Shown: one piece after another, positions 6,843-15,090 of the stretch
Numbering within the stretch: the stretch's first letter is position 1
How the letters are laid out: each line of letters starts with the position of its first letter
Assembly: GCA_023447635.1 (NCBI GenBank)
Contig: JAEXNA010000108.1
Location: 1-24,554 of the forward strand
Direction: 5' to 3'
Length of the DNA: 24,554 bases
DNA from: Vulcanimicrobiota bacterium
GTDB lineage: Bacteria; Vulcanimicrobiota; Xenobia; Xenobiales; JADMJV01
Translations under genes and position numbers: made by a program
The notes under the pieces: model-generated
Seen by the model: only the letters and a program-made list of their open reading frames with translations
Databases searched by the model: none
Told to the model about the DNA's origin: nothing

Positions 6843-8357
6843 TTAGGAGCGGCGGGCCTTTTTGAGGAGGTCGGTCTCGCGCATGTCGTCGAGCAGTTTT
6901 TGGCCGGCTTTGCTCTGGAAGTACTCTTTGGTGGCCCGGGCGGCGGCTCCGGTGGCGGCCTGGCGGTCGACCTCGGCGCTGGCCCGGTCGGCCAGCGCCT
7001 CTACATAGGCGGCCTGCGCTTGGGATACAAAGGCCAGGGCGTTGACTAGTTCGGTGTACTCGCTAAGACCGGCCCGGTAGCGCTTCGAGGCGAGGCCGTA
7101 GTTCAGGACGGCCGTTTTGGCCTGACGGAGCGCGAGTTCGGCTCTCTGCTGGGCGCCCAGACGGTCGGAGTAGGAGGCCTGTAGCCCCTGCAGGAGTTCA
7201 AGTCGGGCGTCGGTCCAGCGTAGCTCGGCCTCCTCGACCTGAGCCTGCAGCTCTTTGACCCGGGGACCCACGGTGGGGCCGTAGAGCGGGATGGTGAGCA
7301 ACAGCTGCACCTCCCACACGCCAGCGTCGAAGCCGCCGCTACGATAGCCCTGCAGGCTGGTGGAGAGACCCAGGTTAGGATTCATGGAGCGTCGTTCGGC
7401 CAGCGCCGCGGCTCCGGCCGAGCGCCCCTGGGCCGAGATGGAAAGCAGGCGCGGGTGGGTGTCGAGTTCGTCGAGCGACTGCTCGAAGTCGGGCACCTCA
7501 GGCTCCTGACGCAGCAGGTCTTCGAGTGGGCGACTTCCGATCTCTTCGAGCTTGACGCCGACCGCTCGGGCCAGACTGATGCGGGCGTCGCGCTGGCCGT
7601 TGCGAGCGGCCGCCACCGACCCCTGGGCAGCGGCCAGCTGGATCTCGGCCTGAGCCACGTCGATCAGCGAGGTCGTTCCCCCCTCCAAAAACTTCCGGGC
7701 CACCTCCAGACTGCGTCCGGCCCTCTCCTCGTCGGCCTGCCGAACGGCCAGCAAGTAGTCCTGCTCCAGGGCCTGCAGATAGGCGGCCGAGACGGCCTGG
7801 GCCTGCCCTACCCAGGCCGACTCGAAGTCCAGATAGACCGAGCGCAAGGAAGCCCGGGCGGATTCGACCTGAGCGGCCCGGCGACCGAGGTCGAAGACGG
7901 TCTGGGTGATGCCGAAATTGGCGTTGCTGCCCTCATCGAGACTGAACGCCTCGACCGCCTGACGCGAGGTCAACGGCCCGGCGATGGTGGTCTGGGTGGC
8001 CTGCCCCAGCGCCAGCGTAACGGTAGGATAGTAGAGCGCCCAGACCTGCTCGTAGCGGGCCTGCGCCTGCACGACCTGAGCCCAACTTGCGCCCAGGGCG
8101 GGGTGCTGCTGGCGGGCCAGATCCAGACAGCTCTGCAGGCTGAGCAGCGGCTCGCTGGAGGGGGCCATCAAGGGCAGGGCGTCGCCTTCTTTGATCAGCT
8201 CTTCTAAGGTCGGCAGGTCGGGCGGAGCCCAGGGCGGCGCTGCCGGCTGGGCCGGGCAGGCGGTGGCGCAGGCGAACCAGAGCAGCGGCCCGAGTAAGAG
8301 CCTCCCCAGGGGCCTCCCCAGGGCGCCGAACCTCCCCCATGCCAAAGGCTTTCTCAT
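6843..8357 (-). CDS. TolC-like outer-membrane efflux protein
   Basis: A 504-aa outer-membrane channel of the OEP/TolC family, third gene of an RND efflux operon. It starts with a signal peptide (Arg-rich start, LLLGPLLWF core, cleavage near ACPAQ; the Cys could be lipidated). Two alpha-helical coiled-coil halves rich in Ala, Gln, Glu and Arg are separated by a short beta segment, as in the two OEP repeats (LARQQHPALGASWAQ in the first; AAALAERRSMNPNLGLSTSL and a further helical pair in the second). The ATG overlaps the stop of the pump gene (ATGA, 8354-8357), and GGGAGG lies 8 nt upstream, so translation is coupled. The open frame continues upstream of this ATG only as a shadow of the pump gene. 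Confidence 0.93.
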   Translation of the reverse strand: MRKPLAWGRFGALGRPLGRLLLGPLLWFACATACPAQPAAPPWAPPDLPTLEELIKEGDALPLMAPSSEPLLSLQSCLDLARQQHPALGASWAQVVQAQARYEQVWALYYPTVTLALGQATQTTIAGPLTSRQAVEAFSLDEGSNANFGITQTVFDLGRRAAQVESARASLRSVYLDFESAWVGQAQAVSAAYLQALEQDYLLAVRQADEERAGRSLEVARKFLEGGTTSLIDVAQAEIQLAAAQGSVAAARNGQRDARISLARAVGVKLEEIGSRPLEDLLRQEPEVPDFEQSLDELDTHPRLLSISAQGRSAGAAALAERRSMNPNLGLSTSLQGYRSGGFDAGVWEVQLLLTIPLYGPTVGPRVKELQAQVEEAELRWTDARLELLQGLQASYSDRLGAQQRAELALRQAKTAVLNYGLASKRYRAGLSEYTELVNALAFVSQAQAAYVEALADRASAEVDRQAATGAAARATKEYFQSKAGQKLLDDMRETDLLKKARRS

Positions 8358-11300
8358 GCCGAAGGCCTCCCATTCCACCTGGCCTTCAGACGGCCGCCGA
8401 ACGAGCGCAGGTCGTGGGCCAGTGACATGGCGACCGGAACGACCAGCAGGGTGAGCAGCAGGCAGAGGCTTTGCCCTCCCACCACCACCACGGCCATGGG
8501 CGAGCGCATCGCTCCGGTGGGGCCGGCCAGGGCGACAGGCAGCAGCGACACCACCAGGATGACCGTGGTCATGAGGATCGGACGCAGGCGATCTTTGTTG
8601 GCCACGATCACGGCTTCGCGGAAAGGGCGGCCTTCGGCCATCAGCAGGTTGGTCTGCTCGATCTGGAGGATGGCGTTTTTCTTCACCACTCCAAACAGCA
8701 AAAACATGCCCAGGATAGAGAACAGATTCAGGGTCATCCCGGCCACGATGAGTGAGAACAGCGCAAACGGGACGGACAAGGGGATGGTGGAGAGGATGAT
8801 CAGCGGATCCAGCAAGTTTTCGTACTGGCTGGCCAGCACCAGGTACATAAACGCCAGCGCCAGGATCAGCGCCTGGAACGCTCCAACCGCCGTCTGCTGC
8901 AGGAGTTTGCTGTTGCCGTCCGGGGCCACGACATAGCCCGGCGGGGGCGACAGCGACTTCAGCAGGGCGTCGGCTCGATCGGTGGCTTCCTGCAGCGGCA
9001 AACTCGAGCCCAGGTTGGACTGGACGGTAACCTGATAGCGGCGCTGGGCGCGGGTGATGGTGGCGGGGCCGAAGCCGGTGGACAGGGTGGCGACTTCGGC
9101 CAGGGTCACCGGCTGCCCCTGAGGGTCCTGGCCCACCGGCAGGGCCCCCAGCACGCCCGGCTGATCGCGCTGCTCGGGCAGCACCCGGGCGATCACGTCG
9201 TAGCTGCGATCGGCCTCCTGAAAGGTGGTGATTTTGGCACCGGCCACCAGCAGCGCCAGGGTCTCTCCCATCCCCTGGGCGTCCAGCCCTCGTTCGGCCA
9301 TGCGGTCCCGATGCAGCCGCACGGCGACCTGAGGAGCAGGGTCGCCCTGGTCGGTCTCGACGCCCAGGAAGCCCGACTGCTTGGCCAGCCCGGCCACCAT
9401 CTGCCCGGCCAGTTTGTCCAGCACGGCCGGGTCGTCGCCCAGGATCGGGTAGGTGAAATCCCAGTCGGCGGTGGCTCCAACCGAGGCGCGCAGGCTGGCG
9501 TAGGAGGCGAGAGCTTTGCGGGCGTCGTCGATCGACTGGAACTGGCTGTACGGCTTGCGCTGATCCCAATCGATCATGCGCACGTAGATGTTGCCGGTGG
9601 TCAGGTCGGTCGAGTCGACGGTGGTGAGAACGTTCTCGATGTGAGGCAGGCCCAGGATGGTCTTTTCGACCGAGCCCAGCGCTTCGGCGATGCGGGTCGG
9701 CGGCCAGCCCTGAGGGAAACGCACGGTAACGTTGTAGTTGCCGACGTCCTGGGCGGCGGTGAACTCTTTGCCGACGGCTCCGGCCAGGTAGCCGCCCCAG
9801 ACCAGGCTGGCCAGGGCCAACCCGACCACCAGGAAGCGCCAGCGCAGGGCCCACTCTAACAGTCGTCCGTAAAAGTTCTGCAGCGCTTGTTCGGCCCTGC
9901 CCAGCGGTTTGGCCTGCACTTTGGCCGGCAGCATGGCGACGCAGAGGACGGGGGTCAGGGTGAACGAGACGATCAGGCTGATCACGATGGTGGTGGCCAT
10001 GACGACGCCCCAGGCGCGAAAGTACAAGCCGACTTCACCCGGCATCAGGGAAAGCGGGAGGAACAGGATGACCAGCGAGGCGGTGGTGGCGATCACGGCC
10101 GAGCCGATCTCGGCCAACGACGCTTCGGCGGCCTCGAGCGCGGACAGTCCGCGCTCTTGCATCATCTTATGGGTGTTCTCGAGCACCACGATGGCGTCGT
10201 CGATGACCAGACCGACGGCCAGGGTGACGGCCAGCAGTGTCATGGTGTTCAGGGTGTAGCCGCAGGCGTCCATGACGGCGAACGAGCCGATCAGGGAGAC
10301 CGGGATGGCGGTGGCGGCGATGGCGGTCAGACGCAGGTCGCGCAGGGCGACCAGCACTACCAGGCAGGCCAGGATGCTGCCCAGCACCAGATGCTGCTGC
10401 AGTTCGGCCAGGATCCGCTCGACGGGTCCGGCGCTGTCTTCGATCAGTTCGAGCTTGACGTCGGGCGGCAGGGTTCGGCGCAGGCTTTGCAGTTCAGCAC
10501 GCAAGGAGACCAGCAAGTCGACCAGGTTGGCCTGGGAGGTCTTGGTCACGCTGAGGGTGATGGTGGGGTTGGCGTCGAGGCGGGCCAGTGAGCGCAGGTC
10601 GGCGCTGGAGTCCTGGACCCGGGCGAGTTGGTTCAGGCGCAGCGGGGTCTGCGAGAAGGCGGCGGCGGCGGGGGCGCCGTCGGGCGTGGTGTCCAGATCC
10701 TGCACGACCACCTGGGCGAACTGGGCGACGCTGGTCAGCGTTCCGTCGACGTCGAGGTCGTACTCTTGATAGTTGGATCCGACGGTTCCGCCGGGCACCT
10801 GGCTGTTGGCGGCCACGACGGCGGCGGTCAGGTCGGGGACGGCGACCCTGTGTTCGCGCATCCGCTGGGCGTCGATCAGCAGATGGATTTGGCGCGGTTG
10901 CTGGCCGTACAGGGCGACCTCGCCGACTCCCTGGACGGAGCGCAGCGGGTCGTTGATCTGCTCGGTCACGATGCGGGTCAGTTCGGGCACGCTGCGACGG
11001 TCGCTACTGACGGTGATCTTGGCGGCCGGATCCTGGTTGGAGGAGTAGGCGGTGTAGTTGGGCTTGTGCGTGCCTTTGGGGAACTGGTCGCTGATGGCGT
11101 CGACTTTGTCGCGACAGTCCTGGACGGCCTGGCTGCTGTTTTTGGAGAGTTCGAACTGCACCACGGTTTCGGACAGGCCGGGCATGGAGGTGGAGTTGAT
11201 GGTGTCGACCCCGCTGATCGAGGCCAGGGCGTCTTCGACGGGCTTGGTGATAGTCGACTGGATCACCGAGGGGTCGCCGCCGTCGAGCGCGATGTCGATG

Positions 11301-11437
11301 GTCACGATGGCGATGTCGACTTCGGGCATGGAGTCCAGGTTCAGTCGGGCGTACGAGAACAGGCCGGCGCAGATGAAGGCGGCGTTGAGCATGATGGCCG
11401 CTACGGGGCGGCGCAGGAAGAAGGCCAGCGGGGTCAC
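8354..11437 (-). CDS. RND-family (HAE1/AcrB-type) inner-membrane efflux pump
   Basis: A 1027-aa proton-driven exporter subunit. The first helix begins at once (LAFFLRRPVAAIMLNAAF). Two pore/docking regions alternate with two sets of membrane helices. The proton relay is present: TM4 carries GLVIDDAIVVLEN with Asp413/Asp414 (AcrB Asp407/408 equivalents), and TM10 carries VVKKNAIL with Lys919/Lys920. Length and topology are normal for HAE1. The GTG start overlaps the stop of the membrane-fusion protein (GTGA, 11434-11437), and its own stop overlaps the TolC start. Substrate range cannot be read from sequence. The pump contacts the fusion protein and channel to move toxic compounds across both membranes. 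Confidence 0.95.
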   Translation of the reverse strand: MTPLAFFLRRPVAAIMLNAAFICAGLFSYARLNLDSMPEVDIAIVTIDIALDGGDPSVIQSTITKPVEDALASISGVDTINSTSMPGLSETVVQFELSKNSSQAVQDCRDKVDAISDQFPKGTHKPNYTAYSSNQDPAAKITVSSDRRSVPELTRIVTEQINDPLRSVQGVGEVALYGQQPRQIHLLIDAQRMREHRVAVPDLTAAVVAANSQVPGGTVGSNYQEYDLDVDGTLTSVAQFAQVVVQDLDTTPDGAPAAAAFSQTPLRLNQLARVQDSSADLRSLARLDANPTITLSVTKTSQANLVDLLVSLRAELQSLRRTLPPDVKLELIEDSAGPVERILAELQQHLVLGSILACLVVLVALRDLRLTAIAATAIPVSLIGSFAVMDACGYTLNTMTLLAVTLAVGLVIDDAIVVLENTHKMMQERGLSALEAAEASLAEIGSAVIATTASLVILFLPLSLMPGEVGLYFRAWGVVMATTIVISLIVSFTLTPVLCVAMLPAKVQAKPLGRAEQALQNFYGRLLEWALRWRFLVVGLALASLVWGGYLAGAVGKEFTAAQDVGNYNVTVRFPQGWPPTRIAEALGSVEKTILGLPHIENVLTTVDSTDLTTGNIYVRMIDWDQRKPYSQFQSIDDARKALASYASLRASVGATADWDFTYPILGDDPAVLDKLAGQMVAGLAKQSGFLGVETDQGDPAPQVAVRLHRDRMAERGLDAQGMGETLALLVAGAKITTFQEADRSYDVIARVLPEQRDQPGVLGALPVGQDPQGQPVTLAEVATLSTGFGPATITRAQRRYQVTVQSNLGSSLPLQEATDRADALLKSLSPPPGYVVAPDGNSKLLQQTAVGAFQALILALAFMYLVLASQYENLLDPLIILSTIPLSVPFALFSLIVAGMTLNLFSILGMFLLFGVVKKNAILQIEQTNLLMAEGRPFREAVIVANKDRLRPILMTTVILVVSLLPVALAGPTGAMRSPMAVVVVGGQSLCLLLTLLVVPVAMSLAHDLRSFGGRLKARWNGRPSA

Positions 11438-12732
11438 GGGGCGTCGGTGACCGGGGGGCTGATGGTCAGGGGGGCTCCGATTTCGACTTTGTCGCCGTCT
11501 TTGAGGGCGAGCAGTTCGGAGGTGATCAGGAGATCTTGGACGGTGAGGTCGCCTTTGCCCACTTCGACCCAGTCGCCCAGGACCTGGCCTAGTTCGACGG
11601 GGCGGCTGTGGGCGGTGGCTGTGGTGCCTTTCGTGGCTGTGGCCGTGGTGGCTTTCGTTGCGACGAAGACGACGGAGCGTCCGGCCTGGGTCAGCACGGC
11701 GGCCTGGGGTACCAGCAAGCGGTCGGGCTGTTGGCCGGTGCTGAGCTGGACCTGGGCCACCATTCCGGGCTCCAACCAGGCCGGAGGGTCGGCGATCCGG
11801 GCGCGACCGGTGGCGGCGCCGCTGCGGGCGTTGACGCTGCCGGCCAGATCGGAGACGACGGCGGTGACCTTGCGTCCGGGGTAGGCGGCGGTTTCGAAAG
11901 TGACGGGTCGCCCGACCTGGAACTGGGAGAGGTGCTCTTGCGGGACCTCTAAGGAGAGGTAAAGCGGGCGCACTTTCAGCAGCACGATGCCGCTGTCGCC
12001 TCCAGCCGAAACAAAGGCGCCGGGGGCGGTGCTGACGCTGTCGACCACTCCATCGAGAGGGGCGCTGATGGTCGCTTCGGTGACCTTCTGCTCGGCCACT
12101 TCGACGGCCAGTCGGGCGGCTTCGACCCCGGCCAGGCTCTGGTCTACCATCTCGAGAGCGGCCTGGTGATCGGCCCGGGCGGCCAGGTAGGCGGCCCTCT
12201 GGTTGGAGAGGTCGATGTCGGAGACCAGTTGCTCGCGGTGCAGCCCTTCGTAGCGTCGGTAGGTCTCTTCGGCGTTGTCCAGGACGGCTTTGGCTTTGAC
12301 CACGGACGGTACGGCGGTGCGGTCTCGCAGCTTGTCTCGGGTCGAGCGCAGGCCCAGGCCCGCTAGCTGTTCGGAGAGGTCGGCCTGGGCTTGTTTGACG
12401 GCCAGTCGGGATTCGGCCGTGTCGACGGTGGCCAGGGTTTGTCCCCGGGCGACCCGGTCGCCCTCCACCACCAAGAGGTCGACGATCTGTCCGGTGGCGC
12501 GAGAGGGGACCTGCAGCGACTTGTCCGCGACCACGGTGCCCAGCAAGGGAAGCGTGGTGGTGACGGTCTGGCGGGTGGCCTGAGCGTGAGTGACCAGAGG
12601 CGGCTTCGCTTCAGGGGTGCCGCTGAGGGCAGGACGAGGGGTCGGAGTGGACCCCGCTTGGTGATGCTGACAGCCGGAGCCGCTTGAAGACACCACGACG
12701 GCTAATACCACGGCAAGGACGGTCGAACGCAC
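11434..12732 (-). CDS. RND periplasmic adaptor (membrane fusion protein)
   Basis: The 432-aa adaptor links pump and channel. The N-terminus is hydrophobic and followed by Cys21 in GSGC, a poor but possible lipobox. Then come a lipoyl/barrel-sandwich half (GTVVADKSLQVPSRATGQIV, VEGDRVARGQTLATVD), a long coiled-coil hairpin (about 105-205), the second lipoyl half (ATISAPLDGVVDSV), a beta-barrel (PGMVAQVQL) and a membrane-proximal domain (ALKDGDKVEIG). An odd Thr/Ala/Lys-rich insert (KATTATATKGTTATA) sits in the membrane-proximal domain, encoded by a short imperfect DNA repeat near 11611-11660. The GTG start has GAGGAA 9 nt upstream. It is the first gene of the operon; no regulator is adjacent. 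Confidence 0.92.
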   Translation of the reverse strand: MRSTVLAVVLAVVVSSSGSGCQHHQAGSTPTPRPALSGTPEAKPPLVTHAQATRQTVTTTLPLLGTVVADKSLQVPSRATGQIVDLLVVEGDRVARGQTLATVDTAESRLAVKQAQADLSEQLAGLGLRSTRDKLRDRTAVPSVVKAKAVLDNAEETYRRYEGLHREQLVSDIDLSNQRAAYLAARADHQAALEMVDQSLAGVEAARLAVEVAEQKVTEATISAPLDGVVDSVSTAPGAFVSAGGDSGIVLLKVRPLYLSLEVPQEHLSQFQVGRPVTFETAAYPGRKVTAVVSDLAGSVNARSGAATGRARIADPPAWLEPGMVAQVQLSTGQQPDRLLVPQAAVLTQAGRSVVFVATKATTATATKGTTATAHSRPVELGQVLGDWVEVGKGDLTVQDLLITSELLALKDGDKVEIGAPLTISPPVTDAP

Positions 12733-12882
12733 CGACGGCAGTTCCTCACCCCTGGCCCTTCTTCCTCGCCGGTCTGGCCCAGTGGGGGCAGTTTTAGTTC
12801 AGCAGCGATAGTTTTCGCCCAGTAGAGGGAGTTGAGGCGTTTGCCAGGACTTGGAGCGAGCCGGTGTCGAAACCCGCCCCCT
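12733..12882. promoter_or_regulatory. Divergent promoter region of the efflux operon and P450, with a 40-bp-spaced repeat
   Basis: This 150-bp region lies between the leftward efflux operon and rightward P450. Two copies of a 16-nt sequence, CCCAGTGGGGGCAGTT (12778-12793) and CCCAGTAGAGGGAGTT (12818-12833), agree at 13 positions and are spaced 40 bp apart, about four helical turns on the same DNA face. This could be a dimer-of-dimers operator. No convincing -35/-10 pair stands out. Confidence 0.35.
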
Positions 12883-14223
12883 ATGCAAACACTCGCCCAA
12901 CTTCCCAAACTCAAAGGTCTACCGATGGTCGGCAGCATCCTGGAGTATCGTCGCGACTTTCTTGGCCTTCTACGACACGTCGCCGAACGAGGCGACTTGG
13001 CGACGTTTTCCATCTTGGGCGAGCAGTTGGTGCTGATCAACAGCCCCGAGTTGCTGAACCAGCTTCTGGTCGAGCACGGGCACAAGCTCAATAAGAGCGA
13101 CGACTCGCTGGAGGCGTCTCGGCCTTTGGCCGGGCACGGCCTGTTCAACATCGAGGAGAAGTACCACAAGCAAGACCGTAAGCTGCTGGCGGCGGACTTT
13201 ACTCCCAAAGCGGTGACCCAGTACGGCGGTCTGGTGATCGAGTGCGTGGACGACCAGCTGGCGGAGTGGAAGGACGGCGAGGAGATCGCGATCGGCAAGG
13301 CGATGGTTCAGCTGACGGTGCGCATGATCGGACGTATCGCGCTGGGCGTGGATCTGCTGCACGAGTCCGAAAGCCTATGGGCGACCTTCACGGTCGCCTT
13401 CGAGAAGATGCGGGACTATATGGCCGAGATTGTCCCCCTCCCCTTGAGCTTCCCCACCCCCTCCCACGTGGCTTACCGGAAGGCGATCGCCGACCTGGAC
13501 AAGCTGATCTATCGCATCATCGAGGAGCATCGGCAGGGGTCGAACACCACCGACGACGTGGTCAACCGCCTGCTGCGCGTGCAGGCCGAAGGCGGCGACG
13601 GGGTCGAGATGACGGACGAGCAGATCCGCGACGAGGTGGTGACCATGCTGGTGGCCGGTCATGAGACGACGGCTAACGCCCTGTCGTTTGCCTGGGCCGA
13701 GATGGCGGCGAATCCCGAGATCTACGAGAAGGCGGTCGCTCAGGTCGATTCGGTGCTGGAAGGGCGCGACCCGACTCCCGAGGACCTGAAGCAGTTGCCG
13801 TACATCGGGCAGATCTTCCACGAGAGTCTCCGCAAGTATCCGCCGTTCTATATCCTGGACCGCCAGAATATGGAGCCGATCACCCTGGGCGACTGCGAGA
13901 TTCCGAAGGACACGATCATGCTGTTCTCGCCCTACACGATGCACCGCAAAGAGTCGATCTATCCCGATCCGGAAAAGTTCGACCCCGACCGTTTTGCCCC
14001 GGACAAGGTCGCGGCGATCCCGCGTATGGCGTTCGTGCCGTTCAGCGGCGGACACCGGGTCTGCCTGGGTAAAGCGCTGGCTACTATGGAGGCGTCGCTG
14101 ATCATGGTGCGCTTCCTACAGAAGGTGCGCCTGGTCTCTCACGACCGCTCGCTGCCGAAGGCTCAGCCGATGATTACGCTGAGGCCTGATCCATCCTACC
14201 GACTTTCGCTGGTCCGGAGGTAA
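12883..14223 (+). CDS. Cytochrome P450
   Basis: A 446-aa soluble haem monooxygenase. Diagnostic motifs: the I-helix oxygen-binding AGHETT (258-263), the K-helix ExxR as ESLR (314-317), FDPDRF, and the haem loop FSGGHRVCLG with proximal Cys394. The proline-rich start (LPKLKGLPMVGSIL) fits the family, and no membrane anchor is seen. The sequence resembles the CYP102/CYP4-like class often acting on fatty acids or terpenoids, but the substrate is not readable. No redox partner is adjacent. The start is uncertain: ATG 12883 has no ribosome binding site, while an in-frame TTG at 12841 lies 9 nt after GGAG and would add 14 residues. The 3' end overlaps the convergent gene by 50 bp. Confidence 0.93.
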   Translation: MQTLAQLPKLKGLPMVGSILEYRRDFLGLLRHVAERGDLATFSILGEQLVLINSPELLNQLLVEHGHKLNKSDDSLEASRPLAGHGLFNIEEKYHKQDRKLLAADFTPKAVTQYGGLVIECVDDQLAEWKDGEEIAIGKAMVQLTVRMIGRIALGVDLLHESESLWATFTVAFEKMRDYMAEIVPLPLSFPTPSHVAYRKAIADLDKLIYRIIEEHRQGSNTTDDVVNRLLRVQAEGGDGVEMTDEQIRDEVVTMLVAGHETTANALSFAWAEMAANPEIYEKAVAQVDSVLEGRDPTPEDLKQLPYIGQIFHESLRKYPPFYILDRQNMEPITLGDCEIPKDTIMLFSPYTMHRKESIYPDPEKFDPDRFAPDKVAAIPRMAFVPFSGGHRVCLGKALATMEASLIMVRFLQKVRLVSHDRSLPKAQPMITLRPDPSYRLSLVRR

Positions 14224-15001
14224 GGCCAAAGTGGCCCGTCTGTAGCTTGTTGCCGGCGGAGATGGCCAGATAGAAACCGGCCACCGGCGCCAGGTGGGCG
14301 AGCATCAGATGAAAGCCGACGGTCGCCGCAGCCCCGCCAAGCATGGTGGGGCTGCCGCCTTTCAGGCTGCTCCAAAAGCTGAAGCGGTCCCGGTACACCA
14401 CGGTGTGACCGTCGAGGTGCAGGAAAGCGTCGGGGATGACCAGCCAGCGGCCGAGGCGACGCTTGCGCTCGACGGTGATCGGGTTGGGCATGGAGGCGAA
14501 GGCGGCGTAGAGCAGCGAAGAGCAGTAATAGGAGGCGCCGTCGGCGGTGTCCATATTGAACAGGCCGTCGTAGCGTTTGCCCAGTTTGGAGCGGCAGAAC
14601 TCGAGGGCATGCTCGCGGTCGGCTTCGCTGACGTAGGCGGGACGAATGATGGCGACTTTGATCGGACCGCTCAGCAGTCCGTCGAGCATGGAGCGCATGA
14701 CGCCGTCCACTCCAGAGTCGACGGTGGCCTCTAACACTCGGCCGTTGCCTTCGTAGATGGAGACGTGCGTGTAGTGCGAGCCGGCGACGGAGTACTCGAT
14801 CCCCTCCCACAGAAGATAGGAGGTGTCCGAGGTCAGGATGACGTCGCCGGGCTGGAGTTGGTCCTCAACCATCTTGCGGAACTCGGCGGTGGTGACCTGA
14901 TTGGTGGTGGGCACGCGCAGGTCAAGCCCGTGAGCGACGATGTTCCCCATGGCGGCAGCCGTGCAGGTGAGGCTTTTCCTCACTTGGTCCGTAAGCTTCA
15001 T
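14174..15001 (-). CDS. YiiX/YaeF-like permuted NlpC/P60 cysteine peptidase family protein
   Basis: 275 aa. The order of catalytic residues matches the circularly permuted papain-like (YaeF/YiiX, LRAT-related) fold: GDVILTSDTS opens the domain, His79 lies in HYTHVSIYEG with a following acidic residue in RVLEAT, and the nucleophile Cys160 lies in ASYYCSSLLYAAF. Members hydrolyse amide or ester bonds, for instance in peptidoglycan or lipids; the actual substrate is unknown. The tail (about 220-265) has two hydrophobic stretches (GGAAATVGFHLMLAHLAPVAGFYLAI), suggesting membrane anchoring. No signal peptide is clear. The ATG at 15001 has no good ribosome binding site. The last 50 bp overlap the end of the P450 gene on the other strand. 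Confidence 0.8.
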   Translation of the reverse strand: MKLTDQVRKSLTCTAAAMGNIVAHGLDLRVPTTNQVTTAEFRKMVEDQLQPGDVILTSDTSYLLWEGIEYSVAGSHYTHVSIYEGNGRVLEATVDSGVDGVMRSMLDGLLSGPIKVAIIRPAYVSEADREHALEFCRSKLGKRYDGLFNMDTADGASYYCSSLLYAAFASMPNPITVERKRRLGRWLVIPDAFLHLDGHTVVYRDRFSFWSSLKGGSPTMLGGAAATVGFHLMLAHLAPVAGFYLAISAGNKLQTGHFGLTSGPAKVGRMDQASA

Positions 15002-15078
15002 AGGGTGGTAATTCCGCTCTTCTCTGCTTCACCCTTCGCAGGCCCGAGAAGTTGGACAGGAAACCTTCAAGGGGAAGC

Positions 15079-15084
15079 TAATCT
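15079..15084 (+). promoter_or_regulatory. Putative -10 box for a leaderless ATP-grasp transcript
   Basis: TAATCT ends 6 nt before the ATG at 15091, the spacing expected if transcription starts at or next to the start codon. A TTGGAC lies 21 nt upstream, too far for a standard -35. No Shine-Dalgarno is present. Confidence 0.45.
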
Positions 15085-15090
15085 TGGCGG

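Noticed and set aside
6843..9854. A single minus-strand open frame of 1003 codons
   Set aside because: Only the part from 8357 is a gene (TolC-like). The upstream part is a Pro/Gly/Arg-rich shadow of the RND pump, which is read in another frame with all its motifs intact.
9311..10591. Long plus-strand frames opposite the RND pump
   Set aside because: Gln/Gly/Asp-rich reverse-strand shadows of a well-conserved pump gene.
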